In this document: positions 7,508 through 15,971 of the stretch, piece by piece
How the letters are laid out: every line of letters begins with the position of its first letter
How positions within the stretch are numbered: position 1 is the stretch's first letter
Virus record (IMG/VR): IMGVR_UViG_3300032242_001981
Location: 1-48,867 of that record
Length of the DNA stretch: 48,867 nucleotides
DNA from: a virus
Reading direction: 5' to 3' (one strand)
Translations under genes and position numbers: made by a program
Notes under the pieces: model-generated
Seen by the model: only the letters and a program-made list of their open reading frames with translations
The model's database searches: none
What the model was told of the DNA's origin: nothing

Positions 7508-9115
7508 ATGATAAAACCTTTTGACAAAATAGTAATTGTAGGTGGCGGTTCAGCAGGTTGGATGACCGCTGCCGCCTTAATTAAGGCGTTTCCAGAAAAA
7601 AATATAACCGTGATTGAAAGCCCTAATGTACCTATCTTAGGAGTAGGTGAAAGTACACTCGGTGGTATTAACGATTACTGTAGATTTTTAGGTATAGATG
7701 AAAAAGATTTTATGACTTATACCGATGCAAGTTATAAAATGAGTATCAAATTTACAGACTTTTATGAAAAAGATGCTGGCGGATTTCATTATCCTTTTGG
7801 TAGACCATTTGTTGAAGGTACACAAAATGGTATGAATGACTGGTTAGTAAAAAAAGCACTATATCCAGATACTCCTATAGAAGATTTTGTGCATTGCTTT
7901 TTTCCAGCGGCACCGCTGTGGGATCAAAATAAATTTTCCTTAAACAAATACGGACAATTTGACAACTATAATCCCGATAACGATGTAGCATATCACTTTG
8001 ACGCTACAAAGTTTGGCAGATGGCTGTGTGAAAGATATTGCAAACCAAGAGGTGTAGTTCACATTGCCGATACTGTAGAGGATATTGCCACTGACGAAAA
8101 TGGTATTAAATCTCTTACCCTTGCGTCGAAAGAAGTTGTTACCGCAGATCTGTATATTGACTGCACTGGATTTAAGAGTCTCCTGTTAGGCGGTGCATTA
8201 AAAGAACCGTTTATTTCATACAGCGATATGTTACCTAATAACAGAGCGTGGGCAACACGTATGCCGTACAAAGATAAAGAACGTGAAATGGAACCTTTTA
8301 CAAATTCTACTGCACTAGGTAATGGGTGGAGTTGGAATATTCCTAGTTGGGAACGGTTAGGTACTGGGTACGTTTACAGTGATAAATTTATTAGTCCAGA
8401 AGATGCTAAAGAAGAATTTAAACAATATCTAATGAGTGACAAAATGATTTGTCCTCGTACTAGAGAAGAAGTTGATGCTATGGAATACAAAGATATTCCT
8501 ATGCGAGTTGGCATCCATGAACGCACGTTTGTGAAGAATGTAGTAGCTATTGGGCTAAGTGCAGGATTTATTGAACCGTTAGAGTCTAACGGTTTATTCA
8601 GTGTGCATGAATTCTTATTTAAATTAATTAAAACTATGCTAAGGCCTGCTATTAGTCAATGGGATCGTGATGTATATAATGCATCAACTTTTGGTATGTG
8701 GAGAAATTTTGCACAATTTGTAGCATTACATTATGCCTTAAGTATTAGAACTGATACACCATACTGGCAAGCAAATGCTAACAGAGTATATTCTCCAGGA
8801 TTACCTACATTACAGCCCGATACCGCAATTGGATTTAATAATTTACAAGCTGATAAAATGTTTAACAATACAACTCCTGAAATTGGTGGAATAACTTGGA
8901 TTAGTGTTGGATGTAATTATTTTATCATAGATAAAGTAGCTGTAGAACAACGTCAATCTGCCGCAGGTAAAGATTTTAAAAAGGAATACGATCCTATATT
9001 TAGAATGTTTGAACATAATAAAGATCGTTGGAGGAAGGCAGCCGAAGACAAGCCTAGCCTCTATCAATATCTAAAAGATAATATACACAAAGAAGACTCA
9101 AAAGGAAAACTATAA
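7508..9115 (+). CDS. Flavin-dependent tryptophan-type halogenase 1
   Basis: A 535-residue protein of the PrnA/RebH-like family, which uses FADH2, O2 and chloride or bromide to make HOX that reacts with an aromatic substrate, classically tryptophan. Visible: the FAD-binding GGGSAGW at 12-18; ES and GVGEST at 45-50; YKMSIKF at 76-82, where K77 aligns with the catalytic Lys79 of PrnA (FKAAIKF); the halogenase signature W-S-W-N-I-P at 274-279, which keeps FAD turnover from acting as a monooxygenase; and GLSAGFIEPLES at 349-360, covering the conserved Glu. Length matches the family (about 510-540 aa). All key residues are present, so it is probably active. The gene touches the next oxygenase gene (stop TAA directly before ATG 9116). 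No flavin reductase is in the window. Substrate unknown. Confidence 0.9.
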   Translation: MIKPFDKIVIVGGGSAGWMTAAALIKAFPEKNITVIESPNVPILGVGESTLGGINDYCRFLGIDEKDFMTYTDASYKMSIKFTDFYEKDAGGFHYPFGRPFVEGTQNGMNDWLVKKALYPDTPIEDFVHCFFPAAPLWDQNKFSLNKYGQFDNYNPDNDVAYHFDATKFGRWLCERYCKPRGVVHIADTVEDIATDENGIKSLTLASKEVVTADLYIDCTGFKSLLLGGALKEPFISYSDMLPNNRAWATRMPYKDKEREMEPFTNSTALGNGWSWNIPSWERLGTGYVYSDKFISPEDAKEEFKQYLMSDKMICPRTREEVDAMEYKDIPMRVGIHERTFVKNVVAIGLSAGFIEPLESNGLFSVHEFLFKLIKTMLRPAISQWDRDVYNASTFGMWRNFAQFVALHYALSIRTDTPYWQANANRVYSPGLPTLQPDTAIGFNNLQADKMFNNTTPEIGGITWISVGCNYFIIDKVAVEQRQSAAGKDFKKEYDPIFRMFEHNKDRWRKAAEDKPSLYQYLKDNIHKEDSKGKL

Positions 9116-9745
9116 ATGTTTGTTAATAATTTATTTACAGGTGATTTAAAACCAAGTGCAACAGTAGCAGGCTGCATTGAAATTTTTGAAAATGCATGGC
9201 CAAATCCCGAAGAAACTATTCAAAGAATAGAGATGGCGTGTGCCGATATAGAAAGTGGAGTAGGTTGGGGTAGGGCAGGTACTGTAGGTCAAGGACATAA
9301 ACAGCAATCTAGAACTAATTTAGGATTAGGTATCACTGTATCCGCGGAAGGAGTTAATAATCCAGCTATGCAAGATATTCATAATCAAATGTATTTCTTG
9401 TTGTTAGCTACTACTATCGGATACGTTGATCGACAAGGTGTGGGTGAAAATCTATATCACGAGCCGTATCAAGCATTAAAATATAGAGGTGGCGAGGGTT
9501 ATAAAGTGCATTATGACGGTCCTACAGGTAGTGGTAGAGCTATAAGTGCTGTAATATACTTAAATGACAATTACGATGGAGGTCATATTGAATTTCCACG
9601 TTTTAATATCAAAATAAAACCAGAAAAAGGCATGATGATACTATTTCCATCTAATTACGCATATGCCCACGTTGCACATCCTGTTGAAAACGGTACAAAG
9701 TATTCGTTAGTTACTTGGATCCACGATCGACCAATAACGGAGTAA
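9116..9745 (+). CDS. 2-oxoglutarate/Fe(II) oxygenase, P4H type
   Basis: A 209-residue oxygenase of the prolyl-4-hydroxylase/2OG-FeII superfamily. Predicted iron ligands are H132 and D134 (KVHYDG) and H185 (in YAHVAHPV). K195 in KYSLVTWIHD takes the place of the 2OG-binding Arg/Lys. The ...IYLNDNYDGGHIEFPRFN stretch followed by a G-x-hydrophobic-FPS turn is the usual jelly-roll order of this group. It differs clearly from the DSDGDT-type paralogues nearby. It starts directly on the stop of halogenase 1, which suggests joint expression. Members of this group hydroxylate peptide prolines or small molecules. The substrate here is unknown. Confidence 0.85.
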   Translation: MFVNNLFTGDLKPSATVAGCIEIFENAWPNPEETIQRIEMACADIESGVGWGRAGTVGQGHKQQSRTNLGLGITVSAEGVNNPAMQDIHNQMYFLLLATTIGYVDRQGVGENLYHEPYQALKYRGGEGYKVHYDGPTGSGRAISAVIYLNDNYDGGHIEFPRFNIKIKPEKGMMILFPSNYAYAHVAHPVENGTKYSLVTWIHDRPITE

Positions 9746-9754
9746 GCGTGTTAT

Positions 9755-10399
9755 ATGAAATCATCAGTTAAAACTTTTGAAAAAAATGGCTATGTATTAG
9801 TTAAAAAAGCAGTAAGTCAAGAAGTCGTTGACCTTGTGACTCAATATGCACTATTTGATGAGAAACAGGATCTATCTATCGAAGTTGGTGATGCTCCTCA
9901 AGTGCCGGGTATGCATAGTAGCTACGGTGATCCTATGATGGAATCACTACTTCTTAAATTACATTCATTAATGGAAGAGCACACTGGGCTAACATTATAC
10001 CCAACATATTCTTACTATAGAGTGTACCGCCCTGGATCAATTTTAAAAATTCATAAAGATAGACCCAGTTGTGAAATCTCAACAACTCTTACTTTAGGAT
10101 TTGATTATAAAGATCTCGATACTAACTATAGGTGGCCAATCTTTGTAGATAACACTCAATGTGAAATGAATCAAGGGGACTTGGTCATTTATCGAGGCTG
10201 TGATTTAGATCATTGGAGAGACGAATTTAAAGCTCCTGAGGGATCATATCATGTGCAAGTGTTCTGTCATTATGTTGATGCAAATGGCCCATACGCAGAG
10301 TTTAAATATGATCGTCGAGAATCAATAGGTGTAATTCCTCCTACTATTGCTAAAAATCAAAATATACCGCCTAAAAAATATATTTCGTATACTAGATAA
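9755..10399 (+). CDS. 2-oxoglutarate/Fe(II) oxygenase, marine-phage type
   Basis: A 214-residue protein with the sequence YRPGSILKIHKDRPSCEIS at about 91-109, a motif I know from 2OG oxygenases of marine T4-like phages. Predicted ligands are H100 and D102 (IHKD) and H153 (LDHWRD); the 2OG-binding basic residue is not clear to me. The C-terminal third after residue 175 (ANGPYAEFKYDRR...) is a tail without catalytic motifs. It follows the previous oxygenase by nine bases and is followed by the next after one base, so it belongs to the same transcription unit. Substrate unknown. Confidence 0.8.
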   Translation: MKSSVKTFEKNGYVLVKKAVSQEVVDLVTQYALFDEKQDLSIEVGDAPQVPGMHSSYGDPMMESLLLKLHSLMEEHTGLTLYPTYSYYRVYRPGSILKIHKDRPSCEISTTLTLGFDYKDLDTNYRWPIFVDNTQCEMNQGDLVIYRGCDLDHWRDEFKAPEGSYHVQVFCHYVDANGPYAEFKYDRRESIGVIPPTIAKNQNIPPKKYISYTR

Positions 10400-10400
10400 C

Positions 10401-10982
10401 ATGATTAAAATATATGATGATGTGTTGTCAAAAAACGAAATAAATCATTTAGAAACATTGTTTAGAAGCCCACTGTTTCCTTGGTTTTTATCCAGTGGGG
10501 AAAATAATCATAGTGTTGAGTTAATAAATGTACAAGAAGATGCTGATATTAATAGTAAAGAATCAATAATTCTTGTGCATACATTTTACATACAAGAAAA
10601 AAAGAACTCTGATAATTTTGCCATATCTGATTTTATTTTTAATAAATTCCTTAGCTATACTAAAATTCCTTTTAAAAAACTATTAAGATCTAAGGCAAAT
10701 TTTCATCCTAGATCTAATATCACTGACCCTAATTTACATACAACTCCGCACGTTGATTACAAACATCCGCATAGTGTATTAATATATTACGTGACCGACT
10801 CCGACGGTACTACAATAATTTTTGATAGAAAATTACATCAATCAAAAACTGAATACAATATAATTCAAGAAATTGAACCTAAAGCAGGAAGATTTTTGCT
10901 ATTTGATGGCGAGCAATATCATGCCGCAAGACATCCTATCAATAGCGAAACAAGAATAAATGTCAATTTTAATTTTTTATGA
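10401..10982 (+). CDS. 2-oxoglutarate/Fe(II) oxygenase, paralogue 2
   Basis: A 193-residue member of the local DSDG-type family. Predicted ligands are H117 and D119 (TPHVDY) and H174 (QYHAARHP), with R185 (TRINVNFNF) for 2-oxoglutarate. YYVTDSDGTTIIFDR replaces the DSDGDT form of its relatives. The ATG at 10401 is chosen over the longer frame from 10347 because it follows the previous stop by one base and the extra residues overlap that gene. Its last bases overlap the ATG of halogenase 2 (ATGA, 10979-10982), a classic sign of translational coupling, so this oxygenase and halogenase 2 are probably made together. Confidence 0.82.
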   Translation: MIKIYDDVLSKNEINHLETLFRSPLFPWFLSSGENNHSVELINVQEDADINSKESIILVHTFYIQEKKNSDNFAISDFIFNKFLSYTKIPFKKLLRSKANFHPRSNITDPNLHTTPHVDYKHPHSVLIYYVTDSDGTTIIFDRKLHQSKTEYNIIQEIEPKAGRFLLFDGEQYHAARHPINSETRINVNFNFL

Positions 10983-12544
10983 AACCAATAGACCATAACT
11001 TTAAATTTGTAATAGCAGGTGGAGGATCTGCAGGATGGATTACGGCTCTATATGTAAAAAAACAATTTCCAACTAGTAGTATAACACTGATAAAAAGTAC
11101 CAGTATTGGAATACTTGGAGCGGGCGAAGGCACCACTCCCCATATTATTGATTTTTTAGATGAGATTGATGTACCTGTTAGTGACCTTGTAAAGTATTCA
11201 AAAGCTACTATTAAGAATAGTATAAGATTTAGCAACTGGAACGGTGACGGTCAACACTATTATCACTCATTCATGGATAATTATGATCTAGATCATACGC
11301 TTATTAGTGAGTTATTGCATACAACATATCCCATGATGGATTTAGAGCAAATGGGTAATAATAGTTCGTTAGACAATATCAACTTTAATGCACTGGCTAG
11401 CGAAAACAACTGTGTAAGATTTATCCCCAATTCCACTGCATCTCTAAAAAATTTAGATCCTATACTACATTTTAATCGCCTTGGAAAAATAGCATTACAT
11501 TTTGATGCTAATCAACTAGCTGACTTTTTAGAATTTGTTGGAACTAGTAGAGGTATTAAAGTTATAGACACAGTTATCAATACTATTAATACAGATGAAA
11601 AAGGTTTTATAACTTCTATAAATTGTAAAGATGTAACAGATGTGCCGTGTGACTTTGTATTTGATTGTACTGGTTTTAAAAGAGTTATTTTAAAAGACTT
11701 TTATAAAATTCCGTGGAAAAGTTACAAGGAACACTTACCAGCTAAACGAGCTATGCCGTTTTTTATTGAAAATCCTAGCGAAATATTGCCTCCATATACT
11801 GATTCAGTGGCAATGAAATGGGGGTGGATGTGGAAGATTCCTGTGCAAGGTAGATATGGATGCGGGTATGTATTTGATTCTGATAGAATTTCAAACGATC
11901 AAGCAAAACAAGAATTAGATGACGCAATCGGGTTTGAAGTAACAGTGCCAAGAACCATCGACTTTGAACCAGGCAGATTAGAAAAAGTATTTGTAAAAAA
12001 TTGTATGGCTATAGGGTTATCTAGTGGATTTATTGAGCCGCTAGAAGCAACATCTATATGGACCAGCATTATGATGCTACACAGCTGGACAGAAAATATA
12101 GAAGCACTAGTTAATAGAGATGAGGATAGTATAGATGTCATCAATTCTAGATTTAGTGAAATGAATGATAATACACTAGGGTTTGTCTATTTTCATTATA
12201 TAACTAAACGTACAGATACTGAATTTTGGACAAATTTTACTAGAGATAATAAGATACCGGATTCATTAATACATTTGTTAGATGAATCTTCCAAAACGAT
12301 TCCACAGTATAACAATTTTAAATCAATGGGCAAAGACTTTTCGGCTAAGAGTTTTTATGCTGTAGGAAATGGACAACATTTTTTTAATCCAGATCATGCT
12401 AAGAAGATTTTTAATGCATTAAATACTGGTAATAGAGCAGACGAATATAGAATGATAAAGCATCAATATTTAAAAAATATAAACTTAAATCTATCTACAT
12501 TAATTGATCATCATGCGTTTATTCAATACTTAAAAAATAACTAA
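10979..12544 (+). CDS. Flavin-dependent tryptophan-type halogenase 2
   Basis: A 521-residue second halogenase, clearly diverged from the first. FAD-binding GGGSAGW at 14-20; GAGEGTTP at 48-55; K79 in ATIKNSIRFSNW aligns with PrnA Lys79; signature W-M-W-K-I-P at 283-288; GLSSGFIEPLEA at 346-357 with the conserved Glu. All motifs needed for FADH2-dependent halogenation are present. Compared with halogenase 1, the substrate-side regions between 90 and 170 and the C-terminal 130 residues differ strongly, so I expect a different substrate or ring position. It is coupled to the oxygenase upstream by an ATGA overlap and followed by another oxygenase after one base. Confidence 0.9.
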   Translation: MKPIDHNFKFVIAGGGSAGWITALYVKKQFPTSSITLIKSTSIGILGAGEGTTPHIIDFLDEIDVPVSDLVKYSKATIKNSIRFSNWNGDGQHYYHSFMDNYDLDHTLISELLHTTYPMMDLEQMGNNSSLDNINFNALASENNCVRFIPNSTASLKNLDPILHFNRLGKIALHFDANQLADFLEFVGTSRGIKVIDTVINTINTDEKGFITSINCKDVTDVPCDFVFDCTGFKRVILKDFYKIPWKSYKEHLPAKRAMPFFIENPSEILPPYTDSVAMKWGWMWKIPVQGRYGCGYVFDSDRISNDQAKQELDDAIGFEVTVPRTIDFEPGRLEKVFVKNCMAIGLSSGFIEPLEATSIWTSIMMLHSWTENIEALVNRDEDSIDVINSRFSEMNDNTLGFVYFHYITKRTDTEFWTNFTRDNKIPDSLIHLLDESSKTIPQYNNFKSMGKDFSAKSFYAVGNGQHFFNPDHAKKIFNALNTGNRADEYRMIKHQYLKNINLNLSTLIDHHAFIQYLKNN

Positions 12545-12545
12545 C

Positions 12546-13130
12546 ATGATCTTACTAGATGATATTATACCGCAAAGTTATCAAAATCACATAGAAGAAA
12601 TTGCTATGCATCTGCCATTTTTTTGGCATAATAATACTTCCTACGATCTGTCTAGTCCTGCATATTCTCAGTTACTCGAGTTAGTAAAGTTTGATAAAAA
12701 TATTATAGATAACGGTCAGTTTGTATGCTCAATATACGAAGATGATATGATCAATAATAACCAATACGGTATACTATTTCCAATAATTCATTTTTTTGCT
12801 GATGCGGCGGGCATAACAATTAATCAAGTAGTAAGAATACGTGTGAATATGCTGTTACAAGATAAGACATTTGAAGTTAATAACTATAATTTTCCGCACA
12901 CTGACCCTAAAAATACACAATCATTTATATATTATGTAAATGATAGCGACGGTGATACTGTATTTTTTAACGAAAATGACATCGCTCAATTTCCTTCTAG
13001 TGTTTCAGTATTAGAAAAAGTATCTCCTAAAAAAGGTAGAGGTATCTTTTTTAATAGTTCACAATTTCATTCAAGCTGTAATCCTAAAAATACTCAAGCA
13101 AGATGTATTATAAACTTTAACTTTATTTAA
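12546..13130 (+). CDS. 2-oxoglutarate/Fe(II) oxygenase, paralogue 3
   Basis: A 194-residue oxygenase of the DSDGDT family. Predicted ligands are H118 and D120 (FPHTDP) and H175 (QFHSSCNP); R186 (ARCIINFNF) would bind 2-oxoglutarate. It shares YYVNDSDGDTVFFNE and the closing INFNF with the genes at 5775, 10401 and 13132. It starts one base after halogenase 2 and ends one base before the next paralogue. The conserved core with variable N-terminal half suggests the same chemistry on different substrates. Confidence 0.82.
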   Translation: MILLDDIIPQSYQNHIEEIAMHLPFFWHNNTSYDLSSPAYSQLLELVKFDKNIIDNGQFVCSIYEDDMINNNQYGILFPIIHFFADAAGITINQVVRIRVNMLLQDKTFEVNNYNFPHTDPKNTQSFIYYVNDSDGDTVFFNENDIAQFPSSVSVLEKVSPKKGRGIFFNSSQFHSSCNPKNTQARCIINFNFI

Positions 13131-13131
13131 T

Positions 13132-13725
13132 ATGCACGTAAAAAATATACTATCAAAAGAATATCACACAGCATTACTTGACATGGTAACAAGTTTAGAC
13201 TTTCCCTGGTACTATCAACCTAATATTGCTTATAGTAAACTTAGACCAGGTGAATTAATAGACCCAATGTCTGTAGATAGTTTTGGACTTGTCCACACTG
13301 TGTGGGATGCAGAAAAAGGTAAAGTATCCGAAGTGTTAAAACTAATGGGGCCTGTCATAGACGGATTTACTGCACAGACTGGCATAACATGTAAAGATTT
13401 TATTCGTATCAAAATAAATTTGCAAACACCTATAGTTAACAATATACCAAATGGATATAACGGTGCCCATGTTGATAGATATACTCCGCATAAAACAATA
13501 ATTTACTATATAGATGATAGTGACGGTGATACTTTTATTTTTAATGAAATATTTGATAACAACGACCCTTCTACCCATCCTCCCTTAGTATCACCTACAG
13601 TTAAAGAGCGTATTACTCCTGAGGCAAATAGCCTATACTATTTAGAAAATGGTTGCCAATATCATTCTAGTAGTAATCCTGTAAATACCGATAGACGCTA
13701 TACAATAAATTTTAACTTCACATGA
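13132..13725 (+). CDS. 2-oxoglutarate/Fe(II) oxygenase, paralogue 4
   Basis: A 197-residue oxygenase of the same family. Predicted ligands are H113 and D115 (GAHVDRYTPH) and H178 (QYHSSSNP), with R188 or R189 (DRRYTINFNF) for 2-oxoglutarate. FPWYYQP near residue 24 parallels FPWF in the 10401 gene and HPWFF in the 5775 gene. YYIDDSDGDTFIFNE is the shared central strand. It overlaps the next gene by four bases (ATGA, 13722-13725), so the two are probably translationally coupled. Confidence 0.82.
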   Translation: MHVKNILSKEYHTALLDMVTSLDFPWYYQPNIAYSKLRPGELIDPMSVDSFGLVHTVWDAEKGKVSEVLKLMGPVIDGFTAQTGITCKDFIRIKINLQTPIVNNIPNGYNGAHVDRYTPHKTIIYYIDDSDGDTFIFNEIFDNNDPSTHPPLVSPTVKERITPEANSLYYLENGCQYHSSSNPVNTDRRYTINFNFT

Positions 13726-14327
13726 TATCAAATATACAAACTACTGAATGGTTTACTAGTCCAATATGGAAAACATATTTAGACATAAATTCGGACGAAA
13801 TAATTTCATATGTATACGATCTTAAAAGTCGTAATGCAGGTCGTAATAAATCTAATAGAGAAGGATGGCAATGTGAAGATTTAGAAGATGCTCCTCCTGC
13901 TCATAGCAAATTAATCCAGAAAATAGACCAGTGTCTAATTGAGGTTCACAAATATATGGGTTTAAAACTCAATATGCCATCTATGGTATGCCAATCGTGG
14001 TATAATGTAAATGGTCCTAAGAGCTATAATTTAAAGCACTTACATTGTAGGAGTTTGTTTAGTGGAGTGTTTTATTTAAAAGTACCCGACGGAGAAGTGG
14101 GCGATATTATGTTCTATAGAGATAACTTATTTTTAAGTTATTTACCTGACGATCTTGTTAGAGATTGGAATCAAATGACCAGTGGTGTTGCTAAGTATCC
14201 TCCGGAAAAAAATATGTTACTAATTTTTCCTTCTTGGTTAGAGCATAGTGTTACTCCAAATTATACACTAGAAGATCGTATATCTCTTAGCTTTAATACT
14301 AACACCAAATACAACAGTAATAATTAA
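13722..14327 (+). CDS. Putative 2OG/Fe(II) oxygenase, TIGR02466-like
   Basis: A 201-residue protein that matches the TIGR02466-type group of putative 2OG-Fe(II) oxygenases. NLKHLHCRSLFSGVFYLKVP (residues 103-122) and LLIFPSWLEHSVTPN (166-180), followed by EDRISLSFNT, are its typical blocks. Candidate ligands are H106 and H108 and the distal H175; R186 would bind 2-oxoglutarate. The H-x-H in place of H-x-D is, as I remember, usual for this group. It is the last plus-strand gene of the island and overlaps the stop of the convergent gene at 14324 by four bases. A different oxygenase subgroup from its neighbours. Confidence 0.8.
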   Translation: MISNIQTTEWFTSPIWKTYLDINSDEIISYVYDLKSRNAGRNKSNREGWQCEDLEDAPPAHSKLIQKIDQCLIEVHKYMGLKLNMPSMVCQSWYNVNGPKSYNLKHLHCRSLFSGVFYLKVPDGEVGDIMFYRDNLFLSYLPDDLVRDWNQMTSGVAKYPPEKNMLLIFPSWLEHSVTPNYTLEDRISLSFNTNTKYNSNN

Positions 14328-14752
14328 AAATTTAAAATAATTCCTTGATTCGCACTTGTTCGTCCGTTTAAGACTTTACCTAAATTTTTAGTATTTTCAT
14401 CTCTGCCGGTAAATCTTAGATAGTTGTTGGGATATGGTATCTTAAGTTCCTGCAATCTATGTATCAGTTGAGACTTAACTGATCTACCGTAAAATGCTTC
14501 TAAGTCTTGTCCCCAATTATGTCTAAGCAAGTAGTACTCAGCATAGGGCATCCAGGCGGCATATAACGCCACTCCTCCTCCACGCTCTATGATTACTTCC
14601 CAAATATCAACATCTTCTAGTTCCATGACTCGGTCATATGTCCAGTCTGGACTTGGAGGTAATATAATTTTATCCGAGTCCATCCAGTTGGGATTGTGTA
14701 CTTCATCCCCAAAATCATTAAAAATGTTATGAGTAGATTTAAATTGTGGCAT
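14324..14752 (-). CDS. Conserved marine myovirus protein, unknown function
   Basis: A 142-residue protein beginning MPQFKSTHNIFNDFG, with NPNWMDSDKIILPP and the block DVDIWEVIIERGGGVALYAA (51-70), then WMPYAEYYL. I recall closely similar small proteins in many T4-like cyanophages near structural genes, without an assigned role. It is the last gene of the long minus-strand fibre unit, nine bases after the glycine-rich gene. Its stop overlaps the convergent oxygenase stop. No signal peptide or catalytic motif is visible. A minor virion or assembly protein is likely from context only. Confidence 0.65.
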   Translation of the reverse strand: MPQFKSTHNIFNDFGDEVHNPNWMDSDKIILPPSPDWTYDRVMELEDVDIWEVIIERGGGVALYAAWMPYAEYYLLRHNWGQDLEAFYGRSVKSQLIHRLQELKIPYPNNYLRFTGRDENTKNLGKVLNGRTSANQGIILNF

Positions 14753-14761
14753 ATCTATAAT

Positions 14762-15952
14762 TTATGTGTTTCTATATCGTATAATAGCAATTCCTGGACC
14801 GCCTGGGCCTGAAACATCCGGTGAGTTGTGCAGTCCACCTCCACCGCCACCACCGGTATTTGTGCCGCCTGTGCCACCATTAACTCCTGGGCTACCACCC
14901 ACGCCACCGCCGCCTTGGCCGCCTTGAGCACCTGATGTACCGTAACCGCCAACATTGCCAGGTACGTGTGTTCCACTACCGCCACCGCCTGCATAGTAGG
15001 TTACTGTTCCACTAATTTGACTAGCTAAACCAACACCACCGTTTCCGTTAGCACTGCCGTTGGCAACAGGCTTACCACTTGATCCAGCACCGCCACCACC
15101 GCCACCTGAGTGAACAGTTGTTGGACCTTGTGCCCAACTAAATCCGCCACCATGAGCACCTGACCCTCCAGGATGACCTTGCCCCATAACGCCATGACCA
15201 CCGCCGTTGCTAAAATCGCCTAGACTAATATGATCGTAATTATTACCAGTTTGTGTACCTAGCAAAGGTCCTTGATGCCAAAAATTGTATGGGCTAGAGC
15301 CCTGGCCTGCGCCATAACTGGTTTGACTACTGCATCCGTTATTGTGTCCTTGAGAACCACCTGGGCCGTGTCCGCCAGGTCCGCCGCCACCTGAACCGCC
15401 GTCGCCGTGCGGTGATGGGCTTTCTCCTCTAGCATATGGTAGACCTCTACCGCCACCAACTGCTTGCATTCTTGTAAAACTTGGACTAACAATGCTCGTA
15501 GGACTTCCAGGTGCTGCCAGTGAATTATGACTGGGTTCTCCGCCACCACCGCTGCCTACGTTAATAGTATATGCGCCAGCATTTAGTTGTACCTGTGATT
15601 CGTAGAAATATCCACCAGCACCACCACCACCGCCAATACCAGCACCACCACCGCCACCACCTACTAGCAGGATTTCAACTGTGCCCGGATAATTCATTGT
15701 AAATGTAGTTGCGCCGACTGTGGTAAATGTGTGAATATTATAACCACCAACAGAGGTTACAGTTCCGCCGCCAGCTGAATTTGAGCCGTTGGTTAGTACC
15801 CATTTTGCGCCGTCATATATTTCATTTCTACCATAGTCAGTATTATAACGTATCATACCAGTTGCTGGTGTTCCGGGACGTTGTCCAGTAGTACCTACGG
15901 GTAACTGTACAAATCCAGTGTCGTTAATTGTTGTATTTTTTAAGGTTGCCAT
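14762..15952 (-). CDS. Glycine-rich adhesin-like tail-fibre protein A
   Basis: A 396-residue protein. Residues 1-50 (MATLKNTTINDTGFVQLPVG, then GMIRYNTDYGRNEIYDGAKW) are an attachment module shared with its two upstream paralogues and with other fibres here. From about residue 65 a glycine-rich domain begins (GGYNIHTF...VEILLVGGGGGG...GGGGGAGGYFY), with many poly-Gly tracts separated by variable loops and the closing GPGGPGIAIIRYR. This resembles the Gly_rich_2-type domains of phage fibre tips and the polyglycine-II layout known from gp38-type receptor-binding adhesins of T-even phages. I infer a host-recognition tip. The variable segments between Gly tracts would be the receptor-contacting loops. 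Opposite-strand frames here are shadows of the Gly codons. Confidence 0.75.
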   Translation of the reverse strand: MATLKNTTINDTGFVQLPVGTTGQRPGTPATGMIRYNTDYGRNEIYDGAKWVLTNGSNSAGGGTVTSVGGYNIHTFTTVGATTFTMNYPGTVEILLVGGGGGGAGIGGGGGAGGYFYESQVQLNAGAYTINVGSGGGGEPSHNSLAAPGSPTSIVSPSFTRMQAVGGGRGLPYARGESPSPHGDGGSGGGGPGGHGPGGSQGHNNGCSSQTSYGAGQGSSPYNFWHQGPLLGTQTGNNYDHISLGDFSNGGGHGVMGQGHPGGSGAHGGGFSWAQGPTTVHSGGGGGGAGSSGKPVANGSANGNGGVGLASQISGTVTYYAGGGGSGTHVPGNVGGYGTSGAQGGQGGGGVGGSPGVNGGTGGTNTGGGGGGGLHNSPDVSGPGGPGIAIIRYRNT

Positions 15953-15971
15953 TTAAAATTATTTTCCAAAG

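Noticed and set aside
10347-10400. Earlier start for oxygenase paralogue 2
   Set aside because: The extra residues come from the overlapping end of the preceding gene; the ATG at 10401 follows its stop by one base.
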